From Nitrosospira multiformis (lineage in GTDB: Bacteria; Pseudomonadota; Gammaproteobacteria; Burkholderiales; Nitrosomonadaceae), in contig NZ_FOHI01000001.1 in the NCBI RefSeq assembly GCF_900111585.1, positions 591,016-655,015 of the forward strand: a stretch of DNA of 64,000 nt, written 5' to 3'. Positions 26,699-36,956 of the stretch are shown one piece after another (position 1 is the first letter of the stretch; each line of letters starts with the position of its first letter). The notes beneath the pieces are model-generated. The model saw only the letters and a program-made list of their open reading frames with translations, was not told the origin of the DNA and did no database searches. The position numbers and the translations under genes were made by a program.

Positions 26699-28372
26699 TC
26701 ATCTGGATGAAGCGCGCGCTTTTTCCTTGGCCGCGGTAGAACTATTTCCGCGCGCATTCACGCCATCCGAAAAAATTCCCTGGCTTCGCAAATAGTCCTC
26801 ATAGTTGCCCTTGAAGTCGACGATTCTCTCTGGTTTCATTTCAACGATACGTGTTGCGAGAGAGGATACAAATTCGCGATCGTGGGAAACGAAAATCAGC
26901 GTGCCTGTATATTTCTCCAGCGCTGCGTTAAGCGATTCGATGGATTCCATGTCGAGATGGTTGGTAGGTTCGTCCATCAGCAAGACATTGTTTCTTTGCA
27001 GCATGAGCTTGCCAAACAGCATACGCCCTTCCTCTCCGCCGGAAATGACGTTCACCGATTTTCTGACTTCATCGCCGGAAAACAGCAATCTCCCAAGCAC
27101 ACTCCGTATAGCTTGGTCATCATCGTGTTCGCGGCGCCACTGCGTCATCCATTCGGTAAGCGATATATCGTTGCCGAAGTCTGCGGCATGGTCCTGCGCA
27201 AAATAGCCAGGACGTGCTTTCTCCGCCCATTTGACTTCTCCCGCATCAGGCGACAGATCGCCGGCAAGACAGCGCAGCAAGGTGGTCTTGCCAATGCCGT
27301 TCGGACCGATAATCGCAATTTTTTCGCCCGCTTCCACATTCATGCTGAATTTGTGGAACAGCGGTTTTTGCATTCCCGCAAAACCTTTGGTAATGCTTTG
27401 CACCGATACCGCCAGACGGTGCAGTTTCTCGCGCTCGTCCATGTCCAAGCGGATGTATGGATATTGTCGGCTTGAAGGTTTCACGTCTTCCAGCTTTATT
27501 TTTTCGATCTGACGGGCACGGCTGGTTGCCTGCCGGGCCTTGGAGGCGTTGGCGGAAAAGCGGCTCACGAACGACTGCAATTCAGCAATCTGGGCTTTTT
27601 TCTTCGCGTTGTCGGCCAGCATGCGCTCCCGCACCTGGGTAGAGGCGAGCATGTAGTCATCGTAATTTCCGGGATAGATGCGTATTTCGCCATAATCCAG
27701 ATCAGCCATATGGGTACATACGCTGTTCAGGAAATGCCGATCATGCGAAATGATGACAATCGTGCTCCTGCTGGCGTTGATGACGTCTTCCAGCCAGCGG
27801 ATGGTATTGATATCGAGATTATTGGTGGGCTCATCCAGGAGCAGGATATCCGGATCAGCAAACAATGCTTGGGCAAGCAGTATGCGCAGTTTGAAGCCGG
27901 GCGCCACAGCGCTCATCAGCCCCTGATGTTGCGGCAGCGGTATGCCCACGCCGAGTAGCAGTTCTCCGGCGCGCGCTTCGGCGGAATAGCCATCCAGTTC
28001 GGCGAACCTTGCTTCCAGTTCCGCAGCGCGCATGTAGTCATCTTCCGTCGCATCGGGGTTGGCATAAATTGCGTCGCGTTCTTCCTTTACGCGCCATAGT
28101 TCTTCATGCCCCATCATCACCGTATCGATTACGAGACAATTTTCGAAAGCGAACTGATCCTGGCGCAATTTTCCCACGCGCTCACCCGCATCGACACTGA
28201 CATTGCCGGAAGTAGGCTCCAGATCGCCGCCCAGGATTTTCATGAAGGTCGATTTCCCACACCCGTTGGCGCCGATCAATCCGTAGCGGTTGCCATCGCC
28301 GAACTTAACCGAGACATTTTCGAACAGGGGTTTTGCCCCAAACTGCATGGTGATATTGGCTGTTGTAATCAA
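26699..28372 (-). CDS. ABC-F family ATPase, YbiT-like
   Basis: A 557-residue soluble protein with two ABC ATPase domains and no membrane segment. The N-terminal domain has GANGCGKST and [11 protein letters not shown]; the second has GPNGIGKTT and [12 protein letters not shown] charged linker (~240-300, [25 protein letters not shown]) joins them, as in ABC-F translation factors, and sequence and length fit the YbiT branch. ABC-F proteins act on the ribosome E site; the exact role of YbiT is not settled. It is divergent from accA. Confidence 0.92.
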   Translation of the reverse strand: MITTANITMQFGAKPLFENVSVKFGDGNRYGLIGANGCGKSTFMKILGGDLEPTSGNVSVDAGERVGKLRQDQFAFENCLVIDTVMMGHEELWRVKEERDAIYANPDATEDDYMRAAELEARFAELDGYSAEARAGELLLGVGIPLPQHQGLMSAVAPGFKLRILLAQALFADPDILLLDEPTNNLDINTIRWLEDVINASRSTIVIISHDRHFLNSVCTHMADLDYGEIRIYPGNYDDYMLASTQVRERMLADNAKKKAQIAELQSFVSRFSANASKARQATSRARQIEKIKLEDVKPSSRQYPYIRLDMDEREKLHRLAVSVQSITKGFAGMQKPLFHKFSMNVEAGEKIAIIGPNGIGKTTLLRCLAGDLSPDAGEVKWAEKARPGYFAQDHAADFGNDISLTEWMTQWRREHDDDQAIRSVLGRLLFSGDEVRKSVNVISGGEEGRMLFGKLMLQRNNVLLMDEPTNHLDMESIESLNAALEKYTGTLIFVSHDREFVSSLATRIVEMKPERIVDFKGNYEDYLRSQGIFSDGVNARGNSSTAAKEKARASSR

Positions 28373-28577
28373 CGTCTTTCCTCTCTTTGTCCCCGCGAAG
28401 GGATTGGAAAAAACCTTCCATTATACGTCTCCTACAGCAGAAACGGAATTATGATCCTCCGCAGAGGGACAAACAGGGAACCGGTAAATAGGACTCGCAG
28501 ACATCCGGCTTACTGAGAGATTCCTCGGTTTTCGCCTGATCCTGTATCATTACCGTTTCGGCTTAAATCGGTGTTTT

Positions 28578-29546
28578 ATGAAGATTACATTTCTGGATTT
28601 CGAGCAGCCGATTGCTGAGCTTGAAGCAAAAATAGAAGAATTGCGTTTTGCCCAGGACGATTCAGCGGTCGATATTTCAGCCGAAATCCTGCGTCTGCAA
28701 AAGAAAAGCCAGTCCCTCACCAACAGCATATACGGGAAGCTCACGCCCTGGCAGATTTCACAAGTCGCGCGCCATCCGCAGCGCCCCTATACGCTCGACT
28801 ACATTCAGAATCTTTTCACGGATTTCGAAGAACTCCATGGCGATCGCGGCTTTGCGGATGACTACGCCATAATAGGCGGATTGGCGCGTTTTGATGGCCA
28901 GACAGTCATGATTATCGGTCACCAGAAGGGGCGCGACACCAAGGAAAAAATTCATCGCAATTTTGGCATGCCCAAGCCCGAAGGGTATCGCAAGGCGCTG
29001 CGCCTGATGCGTCTGGCAGAAAAATTCGCCATCCCGCTGTTCACGTTCATCGATACGCCAGGCGCATATCCGGGCATTGGGGCCGAAGAACGCGGTCAAT
29101 CAGAAGCGATTGGACACAACCTGTATGTAATGGCGGAGTTGAAAGTGCCCGTGATCTGCACCGTTATCGGGGAGGGCGGGTCTGGCGGCGCGCTGGCGGT
29201 GGCAGTGGGCGACGCCATCCAGATGCTGCAATATGCAACCTATTCCGTCATTTCTCCGGAAGGCTGTGCCTCCATCCTTTGGAAAAGCGCTGAGAAAGCG
29301 CCTGAAGCTGCCGAGATCATGGGAATCACGGCGCATCGACTCAAGACCCTGGGTCTGATAGACAAGATCATCAACGAACCTTCCGGGGGCGCTCACCGCG
29401 ACCAGCCCGCTACCATGCAAGCCGTAAAGAAAGCCTTGCAGGACTCGCTCAAGCTCCTGCAGGACTATTCCACCGAAATGTTGCTGGAGAAACGCTTTGA
29501 GCGGCTCATGGGATATGGCCAGTTCAAGGAACTCAAAGTCAGATAA
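28578..29546 (+). CDS. accA: Acetyl-CoA carboxylase carboxyltransferase subunit alpha
   Basis: A 322-residue AccA, the alpha subunit of the carboxyltransferase that forms malonyl-CoA for fatty-acid synthesis. It opens [22 protein letters not shown] and has [65 protein letters not shown] and [15 protein letters not shown]. Length is standard. Its 3' end overlaps the tilS start. Confidence 0.98.
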   Translation: MKITFLDFEQPIAELEAKIEELRFAQDDSAVDISAEILRLQKKSQSLTNSIYGKLTPWQISQVARHPQRPYTLDYIQNLFTDFEELHGDRGFADDYAIIGGLARFDGQTVMIIGHQKGRDTKEKIHRNFGMPKPEGYRKALRLMRLAEKFAIPLFTFIDTPGAYPGIGAEERGQSEAIGHNLYVMAELKVPVICTVIGEGGSGGALAVAVGDAIQMLQYATYSVISPEGCASILWKSAEKAPEAAEIMGITAHRLKTLGLIDKIINEPSGGAHRDQPATMQAVKKALQDSLKLLQDYSTEMLLEKRFERLMGYGQFKELKVR

Positions 29547-30921
29547 TATCTCGCGCAGAGCGCAGCATGTATTGCGTACCCGGGTCCAAAGCGCCGATCA
29601 TCTGACTATCGCTTTGAGCGGGGGAGTGGATTCAGTGGTGTTGCTGGATCTGCTCGTCCCAATTGCCTCGCAAATGCAACTCCCGCTCTCGGCCGTTCAT
29701 GTCAACCACGGCATCAGCCCCAATGCAGATAAATGGAGTGAGTTCTGCCGGAATCTGTGCCAGTCCCGAAACATTCCCCTTGAAATTGCCAGGGTAAAAG
29801 TCGCGCGAGGACCGGGTATCAGTCTGGAAGCCGCAGCGCGTGAAGAGCGCTATCGCATCTTCAGGGGTCTTCAAACGGATTATATAGTGCTGGCCCAGCA
29901 TCTGGACGACCAGGCGGAAACGCTGCTGCTGCAATTACTGCGTGGCGCAGGGGTAAAGGGTCTGAGCGCGATGCCGGTCGTGAGGACCGGGCGAAAAGAA
30001 ATGGGTGAGGCAGTCTCGGTGAACTCCATCCCTGCACTCGAAGGCAGGCCGAAGCTGCTTCGGCCTCTGCTCGACGTTTCGCGGCGGGAGATCGAAGACT
30101 ACGCGAGAGCGCGTGCCTTGCAGTGGATTACCGACGAAAGCAACGACGAGATATCTTTCGACCGGAATTTTCTGCGCCACGAACTTTTTCCGCTGCTGGA
30201 AAAGCGCTTTCCCGCTTACCGTACGACTTTCCTGCGCGCCAGCCGCCATATGGCAGAGGCCTCCGCTTTACTGGATGAATTGGCCGAAGTCGATAGCGCG
30301 CAATGTACAGTACCCGGAAAACTCCACGTCGAAGACCTGCGGAAACTGGGTTTTCCGCGTGCCCGGAACCTGTTGCGCTACACGCTGACGCAGCATGCCG
30401 TCGTACTGCCCAGCACGGTAAAGCTCGAAGAAATCCTGCGGCAACTGCTCTCCTCGTGCCCCGATACAAAACTGCATGTCGTTTTCGGGAATACAGAAAT
30501 CCGGTGCTTCCGAGATCGGGTACATATACGAAAAGTGGAAGCGATTCCTGAGGCTTGCTGGCATTTGGTTTGGCGAGGAGAAGAGCAGCTTCCCATTCCC
30601 GAGCTTGGCGGAACCCTCCGATTTACACGTTGTATGGGCGCAGGGCTCGGCTTGCAAAAGATCAACGAGCAGCCCGTAACGATCCGTCTGCGCCAGGGCG
30701 GAGAACGGCTGCGTACGGACTGTAACCGTCCGCGCCGGAGCCTTAAAAACCTGCTACGGGAAGCATCCCTGCCACCCTGGCAACGGCAAAGGTTACCGCT
30801 GATATTCAGCGGGGAGCAGCTGATCTGCGTACCGGGGATTGGCGTAGACTGCGATTTTCAGGCAGCGGGCGACGAACAGGGTCTCTTGGTGGAGTGGCAG
30901 CGGAACCTTGTTTCACCCTGA
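29515..30921 (+). CDS. tilS: tRNA(Ile)-lysidine synthetase
   Basis: An ATP-dependent enzyme converting C34 of tRNA-Ile(CAU) to lysidine. It has the N-type ATP PP-loop motif [13 protein letters not shown] (SGGVDS at ~35-40), the [10 protein letters not shown] and [21 protein letters not shown] segments, and a C-terminal tRNA-binding region ([26 protein letters not shown]). The start is uncertain: ATG 29515 overlaps accA by 32 bp, TTG 29497 is longer, and later starts are possible. The overlap suggests coupling to accA, a common arrangement in betaproteobacteria. Confidence 0.94.
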   Translation: MASSRNSKSDNISRRAQHVLRTRVQSADHLTIALSGGVDSVVLLDLLVPIASQMQLPLSAVHVNHGISPNADKWSEFCRNLCQSRNIPLEIARVKVARGPGISLEAAAREERYRIFRGLQTDYIVLAQHLDDQAETLLLQLLRGAGVKGLSAMPVVRTGRKEMGEAVSVNSIPALEGRPKLLRPLLDVSRREIEDYARARALQWITDESNDEISFDRNFLRHELFPLLEKRFPAYRTTFLRASRHMAEASALLDELAEVDSAQCTVPGKLHVEDLRKLGFPRARNLLRYTLTQHAVVLPSTVKLEEILRQLLSSCPDTKLHVVFGNTEIRCFRDRVHIRKVEAIPEACWHLVWRGEEQLPIPELGGTLRFTRCMGAGLGLQKINEQPVTIRLRQGGERLRTDCNRPRRSLKNLLREASLPPWQRQRLPLIFSGEQLICVPGIGVDCDFQAAGDEQGLLVEWQRNLVSP

Positions 30922-30954
30922 TCTTTGATTTCTGGTTCCGATGGAATGAATGGG

Positions 30955-30970
30955 TTCCGCTGTCGCGGAA
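30955..30970. repeat. Short palindrome TTCCGC-TGTC-GCGGAA (dispersed-repeat type)
   Basis: A 6-bp perfect stem with a 4-nt loop, flanked on the minus strand by GTCATTT and GAACCCATTCATT. It resembles common intergenic palindromic elements of the form GTCATTCCCGCG...GGGAATCCA. It lies in the 235-bp tilS-pirin gap. Confidence 0.55.
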
Positions 30971-31087
30971 ATGACAAATATTTATTGCTGAGATATTTTC
31001 TGGAACCCGGGTTAAACGCAATTCCCATTTTTTCGGACATCATTCGCTCGAAAGGGGAATCCAGGAACTCCTGATCCATATTATGGA

Positions 31088-31126
31088 TTTGTCATTCCGG
31101 ATTTAACCCCGGACCCCGGAACCGAT
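31088..31126. repeat. Second intergenic palindromic repeat (GTCATTCCGG type)
   Basis: It begins TTGTCATTCCGGATTTAA and continues through CCCCGG and CCCCGGAACC, giving a TTCCGG/CCGGAA stem. It looks like an element of the same dispersed class as the palindrome at 30955, in the opposite orientation. Confidence 0.5.
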
Positions 31127-31156
31127 CCATTGTTATCGCGCGGGCCCCGACATGTT

Positions 31157-31855
31157 TCACCACAATTCAAACACGAGCACTTCCGCTTTTTGACCCTGAT
31201 CGAGAACCAGACGATCCTCGCCGGTAAGCATGGCGGCATCTCCCGTTTCAAGCGTATGGCCACTCAGTGATACACGACCGCGTGCGATGTGGATATAAAC
31301 GTCATTGCCTGAGCCGATACTCTGTTCAATTCGCTCGTCCCCATCCATCAGCGCAGCGAACATCTTCGCATCGGTCTGTATTTTTACAGAGCCATTGGCG
31401 CTATCCGGCGAGGCAACCAGGCGTAGCTTCCCGCGCTTTTCCGCTTCATCAAAGTATTTCTCTTCATAGCCGGGCGGAATACCCGTCTTGTTGGGCAGGA
31501 ACCAGATTTGCAGGAAATGGACTCTTTCACTTTGTGACGCATTGAATTCGCTATGCCGTACACCCGTGCCCGCACTCATGCGCTGCACGCTACCGGGGCG
31601 GATCACTGAACCGCCCCCAGTACTGTCTTTATGCGCCAGCGCCCCTTCCAGCACATAGCTGACAATCTCCATGTCGCGGTGTCCATGCGTGCCAAAACCC
31701 TGCCCAGGCTGGACAGTGTCGTCATTGATCACCCGCAACGAACGAAATTGCGTATGCTCAGGATCGTAATAGTCTGCAAAAGAAAAGCTGTGCCAGGAAT
31801 TCAGCCAGCCGTGATCGGCGTGACCCCGCTCATGGGCGCGACGTAGTTCGATCAT
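31157..31855 (-). CDS. Pirin-family protein (YhhW-like cupin)
   Basis: A 232-residue pirin with two cupin domains. The N-terminal metal-site region GFGTHGHRDMEIVSYVLEGALAHKDSTG contains the His-x-His and Glu ligands; RMSAGTGVRHSEFNAS supplies the fourth. Opening RRAHERGHADHGWLNSWHSFSFADYYDP is typical of the YhhW/quercetinase-like group. Cytoplasmic; some relatives oxidise quercetin and others act as redox sensors, and the substrate here is unknown. The stop lies 84 bp before the pirin-side edge of the repeat-containing gap. Confidence 0.93.
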   Translation of the reverse strand: MIELRRAHERGHADHGWLNSWHSFSFADYYDPEHTQFRSLRVINDDTVQPGQGFGTHGHRDMEIVSYVLEGALAHKDSTGGGSVIRPGSVQRMSAGTGVRHSEFNASQSERVHFLQIWFLPNKTGIPPGYEEKYFDEAEKRGKLRLVASPDSANGSVKIQTDAKMFAALMDGDERIEQSIGSGNDVYIHIARGRVSLSGHTLETGDAAMLTGEDRLVLDQGQKAEVLVFELW

Positions 31856-31938
31856 GTAAATGCTCCTTTCAGTGAGATGGAAAAAGGGGGACTATCAAGT
31901 TCGGCAATTTGCCTGGCAGTTTCCTCTTTATGCCTGAG

Positions 31939-33585
31939 TCATGTCCCCGTCGCCGCTGTACTGTCGGTTGACGCTGCCGGTGCGCCGCCGATGAAATGTG
32001 AAACGCGCGGTGCTTCATTGCCCGTATGAAAACGATTGACGTTTTCCTGCACACGCTGATCCTCGCGGGTAACGCGAGCATGCTGGCGCAAATGATCGAG
32101 CCACGAATCCTGCTGAAAGAATTCGATATAACGTCCCGGTTTGTCGAGGTCCTCGAAGATTCCCCAGGCAAACGCACCATCCCGCCGACGCATTGCTCCC
32201 AGCGGCCGGATTGCTTCCAGGAAGGCTTTGCGTTGACCGAGCGCGATTTCATATTCGACGGTTACCAGCACCGGTCCCCGCCGCAAATCCGATTCCTCCA
32301 CCGTGGGTGGATGCGCCCAATGGTAGGAAGGAGCAAGATCGGGAATCTCCCGAGAGCCCAGGCTGAAATTGCGTACAGCCAGCGCTGCCACCATGATCCC
32401 GCCGGAAGATAGCAGGAGCGCGGCGGGAACAGTGGTGCTGGCGGCAACCCAGCCCCAGACGAGACTTCCGAGCGCCATTCCGCCGGAAAACACCATGATG
32501 TAGAGGGATAATGCCCGCCCGCGCACCCAGGCGGGGACGGCTGTTTGCGCCGCAACCTGCAGTGACCAGAGCACACCCACCCACGCCGCACCGGATACCA
32601 TCATGGCGCCGCAAAGCGCCGCTTCGTTCCGCAGTGTTGCCAGCGCTATGATCGTCGCGGCATAAACCAGGCTTGCCCCCAGCACCAGGTGATCGCGGGA
32701 CAAAAGCTCATGCAGCCGCGGCAGGAAAAGGATGGCGCCTACAGCACCGAGGCCCACGAAGGAGAGCAGCAATCCATATGTTCCCGGACCACCCGCCAGT
32801 TCGACCCGCGCAATCAGCGGAAGCAGCGCCCATCCTGAAGCCGCGAAGAGAATAAAAGCCGTGGTACGAATCAGCACCGCGCGGAAAGGCGATGCTACAT
32901 GAGCATAACGTACCCCGGCACGCAATGCCTGGAAGAAGCGTTCGGGCGGCAGCGATCGCTCTTCCGGTTCGCGTTTCCACCTCCAAAGGACGACAATCAT
33001 GCCTATAAACGAGAGCGCATTCAGGCCGTAAGCAGCCCATGGTCCGATCTGGGCCAGCAATACGCCGGCAATGGCTGGACCGAGGGAACGCGACAGGTTC
33101 ATCGACAATGAACTCAATGCGACCGCTTCCGGCAACATACTCCTGGGAACGAGCTCGGGGGCGGTGACATTCAGCGCGGGAGTTGCCAGTGATGCACCGA
33201 TGCCCAAGGCAAAGGTCAGAATCAGGAGGTTCCAGATATCGATCTGATCGATAGCAGCAAGTACGGTGAGCATTGTCGCCGCCGCTGCCATCCATATTTG
33301 CGTGAAGAGAAGATAACGCCGCCGGTCTACAATGTCAGTCAGCGCACCTGCAGCCAGCGCGAACAGTACCATTGGCAACGAAGTTGCCGCCTGCACCAAC
33401 GATACCATCACCGGCGAGGGAGACAGGTCGGTCATTACCCAGGCGGATGATACGCCATTGATCCAAGTTCCGATGTTGGAACCAAGCGCGGCAAACCAGA
33501 ATGCCCTGAATGGCAGTATCTTGAGCGGTGCCCAGGTGCCGGAGCGCCCTCCGCTCGATACTTCATTGCCAGCTTGTTTGGTCAC
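31939..33585 (-). CDS. MFS transporter (EntS/DUF894-like) with C-terminal ABM-type domain
   Basis: A 548-residue inner-membrane transporter. Twelve predicted helices (~20-415) carry MFS motifs such as AAGALTDIVDRRRYLLFTQ between helices 2 and 3. After ~430 comes a soluble ferredoxin-like domain (RGPVLVTVEYEIALGQRKAFLEAI, YIEFFQQDSWLDHLRQHARVT) resembling antibiotic-biosynthesis-monooxygenase domains. I chose GTG 33585 because its GTGA overlaps the porin stop (TGA 33582-33584). An ATG at 33822 would add an unlikely Arg/Ser-rich extension opposite the porin frame. Family members export small molecules such as enterobactin; the substrate here is unknown. Confidence 0.88.
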   Translation of the reverse strand: MTKQAGNEVSSGGRSGTWAPLKILPFRAFWFAALGSNIGTWINGVSSAWVMTDLSPSPVMVSLVQAATSLPMVLFALAAGALTDIVDRRRYLLFTQIWMAAAATMLTVLAAIDQIDIWNLLILTFALGIGASLATPALNVTAPELVPRSMLPEAVALSSLSMNLSRSLGPAIAGVLLAQIGPWAAYGLNALSFIGMIVVLWRWKREPEERSLPPERFFQALRAGVRYAHVASPFRAVLIRTTAFILFAASGWALLPLIARVELAGGPGTYGLLLSFVGLGAVGAILFLPRLHELLSRDHLVLGASLVYAATIIALATLRNEAALCGAMMVSGAAWVGVLWSLQVAAQTAVPAWVRGRALSLYIMVFSGGMALGSLVWGWVAASTTVPAALLLSSGGIMVAALAVRNFSLGSREIPDLAPSYHWAHPPTVEESDLRRGPVLVTVEYEIALGQRKAFLEAIRPLGAMRRRDGAFAWGIFEDLDKPGRYIEFFQQDSWLDHLRQHARVTREDQRVQENVNRFHTGNEAPRVSHFIGGAPAASTDSTAATGT

Positions 33586-34994
33586 CAGCGAAAACCCAGG
33601 CTTGTCATAAGAAATGTCACGTCCCTGCCGCCAGCCTGAATCAAGGCATCGCCCACCCGAAAATGGACTGCGGCAGCGCGGATTTCCCATTGTGGATCGA
33701 GAAGGTAAGTGCCCTCCAGCCTGATCTGGTCGCCGATATATCGGCCGGTTCCAATTGTTTCGCGTATTGCCACCAAGGGAGCAGGCGGAGTGTAAACGGC
33801 ATCTGCTTTGTGATGCTTCCACAAAAAATTCCAGCCCAGAAGGAATGTCAGTGACGGGATGGGTCTGATCGTCACGGCCGGCTGCAAATCCATGATATTG
33901 CCCGGTGCCAAGAGTGCTGCTTCGCTGAAATAGGTAGGGTTGGGATAGAGCGCATTGAAGGTACCAAGCTGACCATCTCCAGGTTTTTTATCACCGCTGG
34001 CGATATCCGCTTTCAGACTGAGGCGGGGTGACCATGGCAGCGTGGCGAACGTGAAACCGGTATCGGTGGCAACAGTCCAGGCACGAATGGTTTGATCGCC
34101 GACATGACCTGTCTGAAATACCGTTTCCACGTTCCAGTCCCAACCTTTCTTGGAACCAAAAAGCCGTGCACCGAAGGAATGTCGATGTTCTGGTCCTTGT
34201 GCCGCCGCAAACCGTGCTTGGTCTCTTTCATAGCCAAGCCAGTAGAGATCGAGCTTGAGGAGCTTGATGCTTTCCGGAGCGAGTGAGGCATGCAATCCAT
34301 ATAGCCACTGGGTCTTATTGTCGGTATCGTCAAAAGCTCCAGGTTTGTTGACAACCGGACGAAAGGTGAATCCGTCGATGCGATGCGATCCCTGTTTCCA
34401 GCTGGCACGTACACCGTCGAAAGCAAGGCGAATATTGGGCCCCTCCCGCACCGAGACGAGCCGCGAGGTGCCAAGTGTCATTTCCTGTCGACCCGCACGA
34501 AAGGAAAACATGTCGCCGTTCCACGCCAGAAACCCTTGCTGCAGATCGGGGCTGCTCTGATCGGTGCTGACGGGTCCGCCAGCGCGGCCGGCTTCGTCAT
34601 ATGCTCCGAATTGTACGAATGCCTGCACATGCTTTCCAACCCTCAGGTCGCCATGGGCAAGCCCCCGAAACAGGACATAACTATCGCTACCGCTGCCGAT
34701 ACCAAAATTATCCGGCCCGTAATGCTGAGCGCGTACACGCGCATTGGCGCCAAGGGTCAAAGTGGCCGATTCTCCGATATGCCAGCATTTGGGCTTGACC
34801 TTGTCACACACTTGACTCCAGTCTTCATCGAACCGGAGAGGCTTGTACTCGGATGCATGCGCAGGCGCTGCCAGGGCCAGTACCACAGCACCCAGCCCCA
34901 GATTCCTGTACTGTGCCGGCCGCCGGGCCATTGAAATAGGCATCGAGCGGAAAACTGCTGCCAGTTTGCAGAGCAAGCGAGGACTAATAAGCAC
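33582..34994 (-). CDS. Alginate-export-family outer-membrane porin
   Basis: A 470-residue protein with a signal peptide (LGAVVLALAAPAHAS; cleavage near residue 48) and a beta-barrel-like C-terminal part ending LMTSLGFRW with an aromatic terminal residue. YKPLRFDEDWSQVCDKVKPKCWHIGESATLTLGANARVRAQHY is the typical opening of alginate_export domain proteins. These act as outer-membrane channels; alginate itself is not implied. The true start may be a later Met (e.g. MPISMARR). The gene abuts the amidohydrolase stop and overlaps the MFS start, so the three appear translationally linked. Confidence 0.87.
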   Translation of the reverse strand: MLISPRLLCKLAAVFRSMPISMARRPAQYRNLGLGAVVLALAAPAHASEYKPLRFDEDWSQVCDKVKPKCWHIGESATLTLGANARVRAQHYGPDNFGIGSGSDSYVLFRGLAHGDLRVGKHVQAFVQFGAYDEAGRAGGPVSTDQSSPDLQQGFLAWNGDMFSFRAGRQEMTLGTSRLVSVREGPNIRLAFDGVRASWKQGSHRIDGFTFRPVVNKPGAFDDTDNKTQWLYGLHASLAPESIKLLKLDLYWLGYERDQARFAAAQGPEHRHSFGARLFGSKKGWDWNVETVFQTGHVGDQTIRAWTVATDTGFTFATLPWSPRLSLKADIASGDKKPGDGQLGTFNALYPNPTYFSEAALLAPGNIMDLQPAVTIRPIPSLTFLLGWNFLWKHHKADAVYTPPAPLVAIRETIGTGRYIGDQIRLEGTYLLDPQWEIRAAAVHFRVGDALIQAGGRDVTFLMTSLGFRW

Positions 34995-36875
34995 TCATAC
35001 CGCCCAGCACGAGCAGCCAAGCGCGCCCCAGAAGCCCCCTTGCCCGGTGATGTCGACAGCGTTCTGATAGGCTCGCCCGTGTGCGTGCCCATGCACGGAG
35101 CAACGAGTGTCACAACCGCAGAGTGCCTCGGCCTGTCGATTCATGACCGGTCCGCTTGATACAGCCCTGGAAGGTTTGAAATAGCCACCAAAATGCTGCA
35201 CCGGCGCCCAGTCCGGCATCGCCGGCGGCAAGGGCGGGGCCAGCGTGCCAAACTCGTCGTCACCGTGGACGATGCGTCCGCCGACGACCGTGAGCACGGA
35301 AACAATATTCCGGATCTGCTCGTTCGGCACTTCGAAATAATCGTCGGACAGCACCGCAAGATCGGCATATTGACCCAGCTTGATCTGGCCTTTGACGCCT
35401 TCCTCGTTGGAGAACCAGGTATTGGCCTGCGTGTAGAGCTGTAGCGCTGTCTCCCGGTCTATCAGATTGGCCTCGGGATAGAGCGACAGGCCTCCCACTG
35501 TCCTGCCGGTAATCAGCCAATAGAGGGCATTCCATGGGTCGTAACTGGCCACGCGGGTGGCATCGGTGCCTGCGCCCACCTTTACACCCATTTCCAGCAT
35601 GCGCTTGTAGGGCGGCGTGCGCTCCGCGGCCTTGCTGCCGTAGCGCTGGACGAAGAACTCGCCCTGGTAGGCCATGCGGTGCTGTATTGCAATACCGCCG
35701 CCGAGTTTGGCAATGCGCTCGAGATTGACGTCCGTCACGGTTTCGGCATGGTCGAAAAACCAGTGTATGCCATCGAAGGGAATATCCCGGTTCACTTTTT
35801 CGAAGACATCCAGTGCACGCGAGATCGTCTCGTTGTAGGTTGCGTGCAGCCGGAACGGCCAGTGATTGCTGGCGAGAATGCTCACCACTGCTTCCAGATC
35901 GTTCTCCATGCCCGGCGCCATATCCGGGCGGGGCATGCGGAAATCTTCGAAGTCCGCCGCGGAGAAAACCAGCATTTCACCCGCACCGTTGTGGCGGTAG
36001 TAGCCGTCACCATCACCGGGTTTTCCCATTTTTGTCCATCTGGTGAAATCGGAGACTTCCTGCCCGGCTTTCTGCGTAAACAAGTTATAGGCAATACGCA
36101 GAGTCAGTTCGCCAGCCTTGTGCAGGTCCTCGATGACCTTGTAATCATCCGGGTAGTTCTGAAAACCGCCGCCGGCATCGATTGCTCCGGTCAAGCCCAA
36201 GCGATTCATCTCACGCATGAAGTGGCGTGTGGAATTGAGCTGATACTCATAAGGCAATTTGGGGCCTTTGGCCAGCGCCGCATACAGAATCATTGCATTT
36301 GGCTCCGCCAGCAGCAGGCCCGTCGGTTCCCCGTTGGAGTCCTTGGCAATCAGGCCACCCGCCGGATTAGGGGTATTGCGATCGTAGCCGCAGGCACGCA
36401 GGGCTGCTCGGTTCAGTAATGCGCGGTCATAGAGATGCAAGATGAAGACCGGCGTATCTGGCGCCACCGCATTGATTTCATCGAGCGTTGGCAATCGTTT
36501 TTCGGCAAACTGCATTTCAGTAAAGCCGCCGACGACACGCACCCATTGGGGTGCAGGCGTGCGCGCAACCTGTTCCTTAAGGCGGCGCATGGCGTCAGCC
36601 AATGAGGGGATGCCGTCCCAGCGCAACTCCAGGTTGTAGCTGAGTCCGCCTCGGATGAAGTGCAAATGCGAATCCGTCAGACCGGGAATGACGCGACGGC
36701 GATTGAGATCCACCACCTGCGAGTTGCTGCTGGCAAGGCGCATTATCTCGTCGTCATCTCCCACGGCGCTGAAACAGCCGTTGGAAATTGCGACGGCCGT
36801 TGCTTGCGGATTCCCGCGATCCAAGGTCGTAAACTGGCCGTTGCGGAGGATCAGTTCGGCGCTGGGTTTGCTCAT
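34995..36875 (-). CDS. YtcJ-type amidohydrolase (amidohydrolase 3 family)
   Basis: A 626-residue metal-dependent hydrolase. The metal motif HLHF is in IPGLTDSHLHFIRGG (~65-80). Further family features are ILHLYDRALLNRAAL, TGAIDAGGGFQN, HATYNETISRALDVF, HWFFDHAETVTDVN, VGAGTDATRVASYDPWNALYWLITGR and YTQANTWFSNEE. No signal peptide is seen. After ~580 there is an unusual Cys/His-rich tail (ALCGCDTRCSVHGHAHG and GCSCWAV). The family hydrolyses amide or ring C-N bonds; the substrate is unknown. It lies 81 bp downstream of the isochorismatase-like gene and directly abuts the porin. Confidence 0.92.
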   Translation of the reverse strand: MSKPSAELILRNGQFTTLDRGNPQATAVAISNGCFSAVGDDDEIMRLASSNSQVVDLNRRRVIPGLTDSHLHFIRGGLSYNLELRWDGIPSLADAMRRLKEQVARTPAPQWVRVVGGFTEMQFAEKRLPTLDEINAVAPDTPVFILHLYDRALLNRAALRACGYDRNTPNPAGGLIAKDSNGEPTGLLLAEPNAMILYAALAKGPKLPYEYQLNSTRHFMREMNRLGLTGAIDAGGGFQNYPDDYKVIEDLHKAGELTLRIAYNLFTQKAGQEVSDFTRWTKMGKPGDGDGYYRHNGAGEMLVFSAADFEDFRMPRPDMAPGMENDLEAVVSILASNHWPFRLHATYNETISRALDVFEKVNRDIPFDGIHWFFDHAETVTDVNLERIAKLGGGIAIQHRMAYQGEFFVQRYGSKAAERTPPYKRMLEMGVKVGAGTDATRVASYDPWNALYWLITGRTVGGLSLYPEANLIDRETALQLYTQANTWFSNEEGVKGQIKLGQYADLAVLSDDYFEVPNEQIRNIVSVLTVVGGRIVHGDDEFGTLAPPLPPAMPDWAPVQHFGGYFKPSRAVSSGPVMNRQAEALCGCDTRCSVHGHAHGRAYQNAVDITGQGGFWGALGCSCWAV

Positions 36876-36956
36876 CGGTTCCTCCTGAAATAAGAATAAT
36901 CGGCATGTCCGGCGAGAGATGTGACGCCTTCCTCTGCCTTTTAGCCTTCCTGTGTT

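Noticed and set aside
33586-33822. Longer N-terminus for the MFS gene (ATG 33822)
   Set aside because: The extension is Arg/Ser-rich, overlaps the porin C-terminus and lacks similarity to MFS proteins; GTG 33585 overlaps the porin stop.
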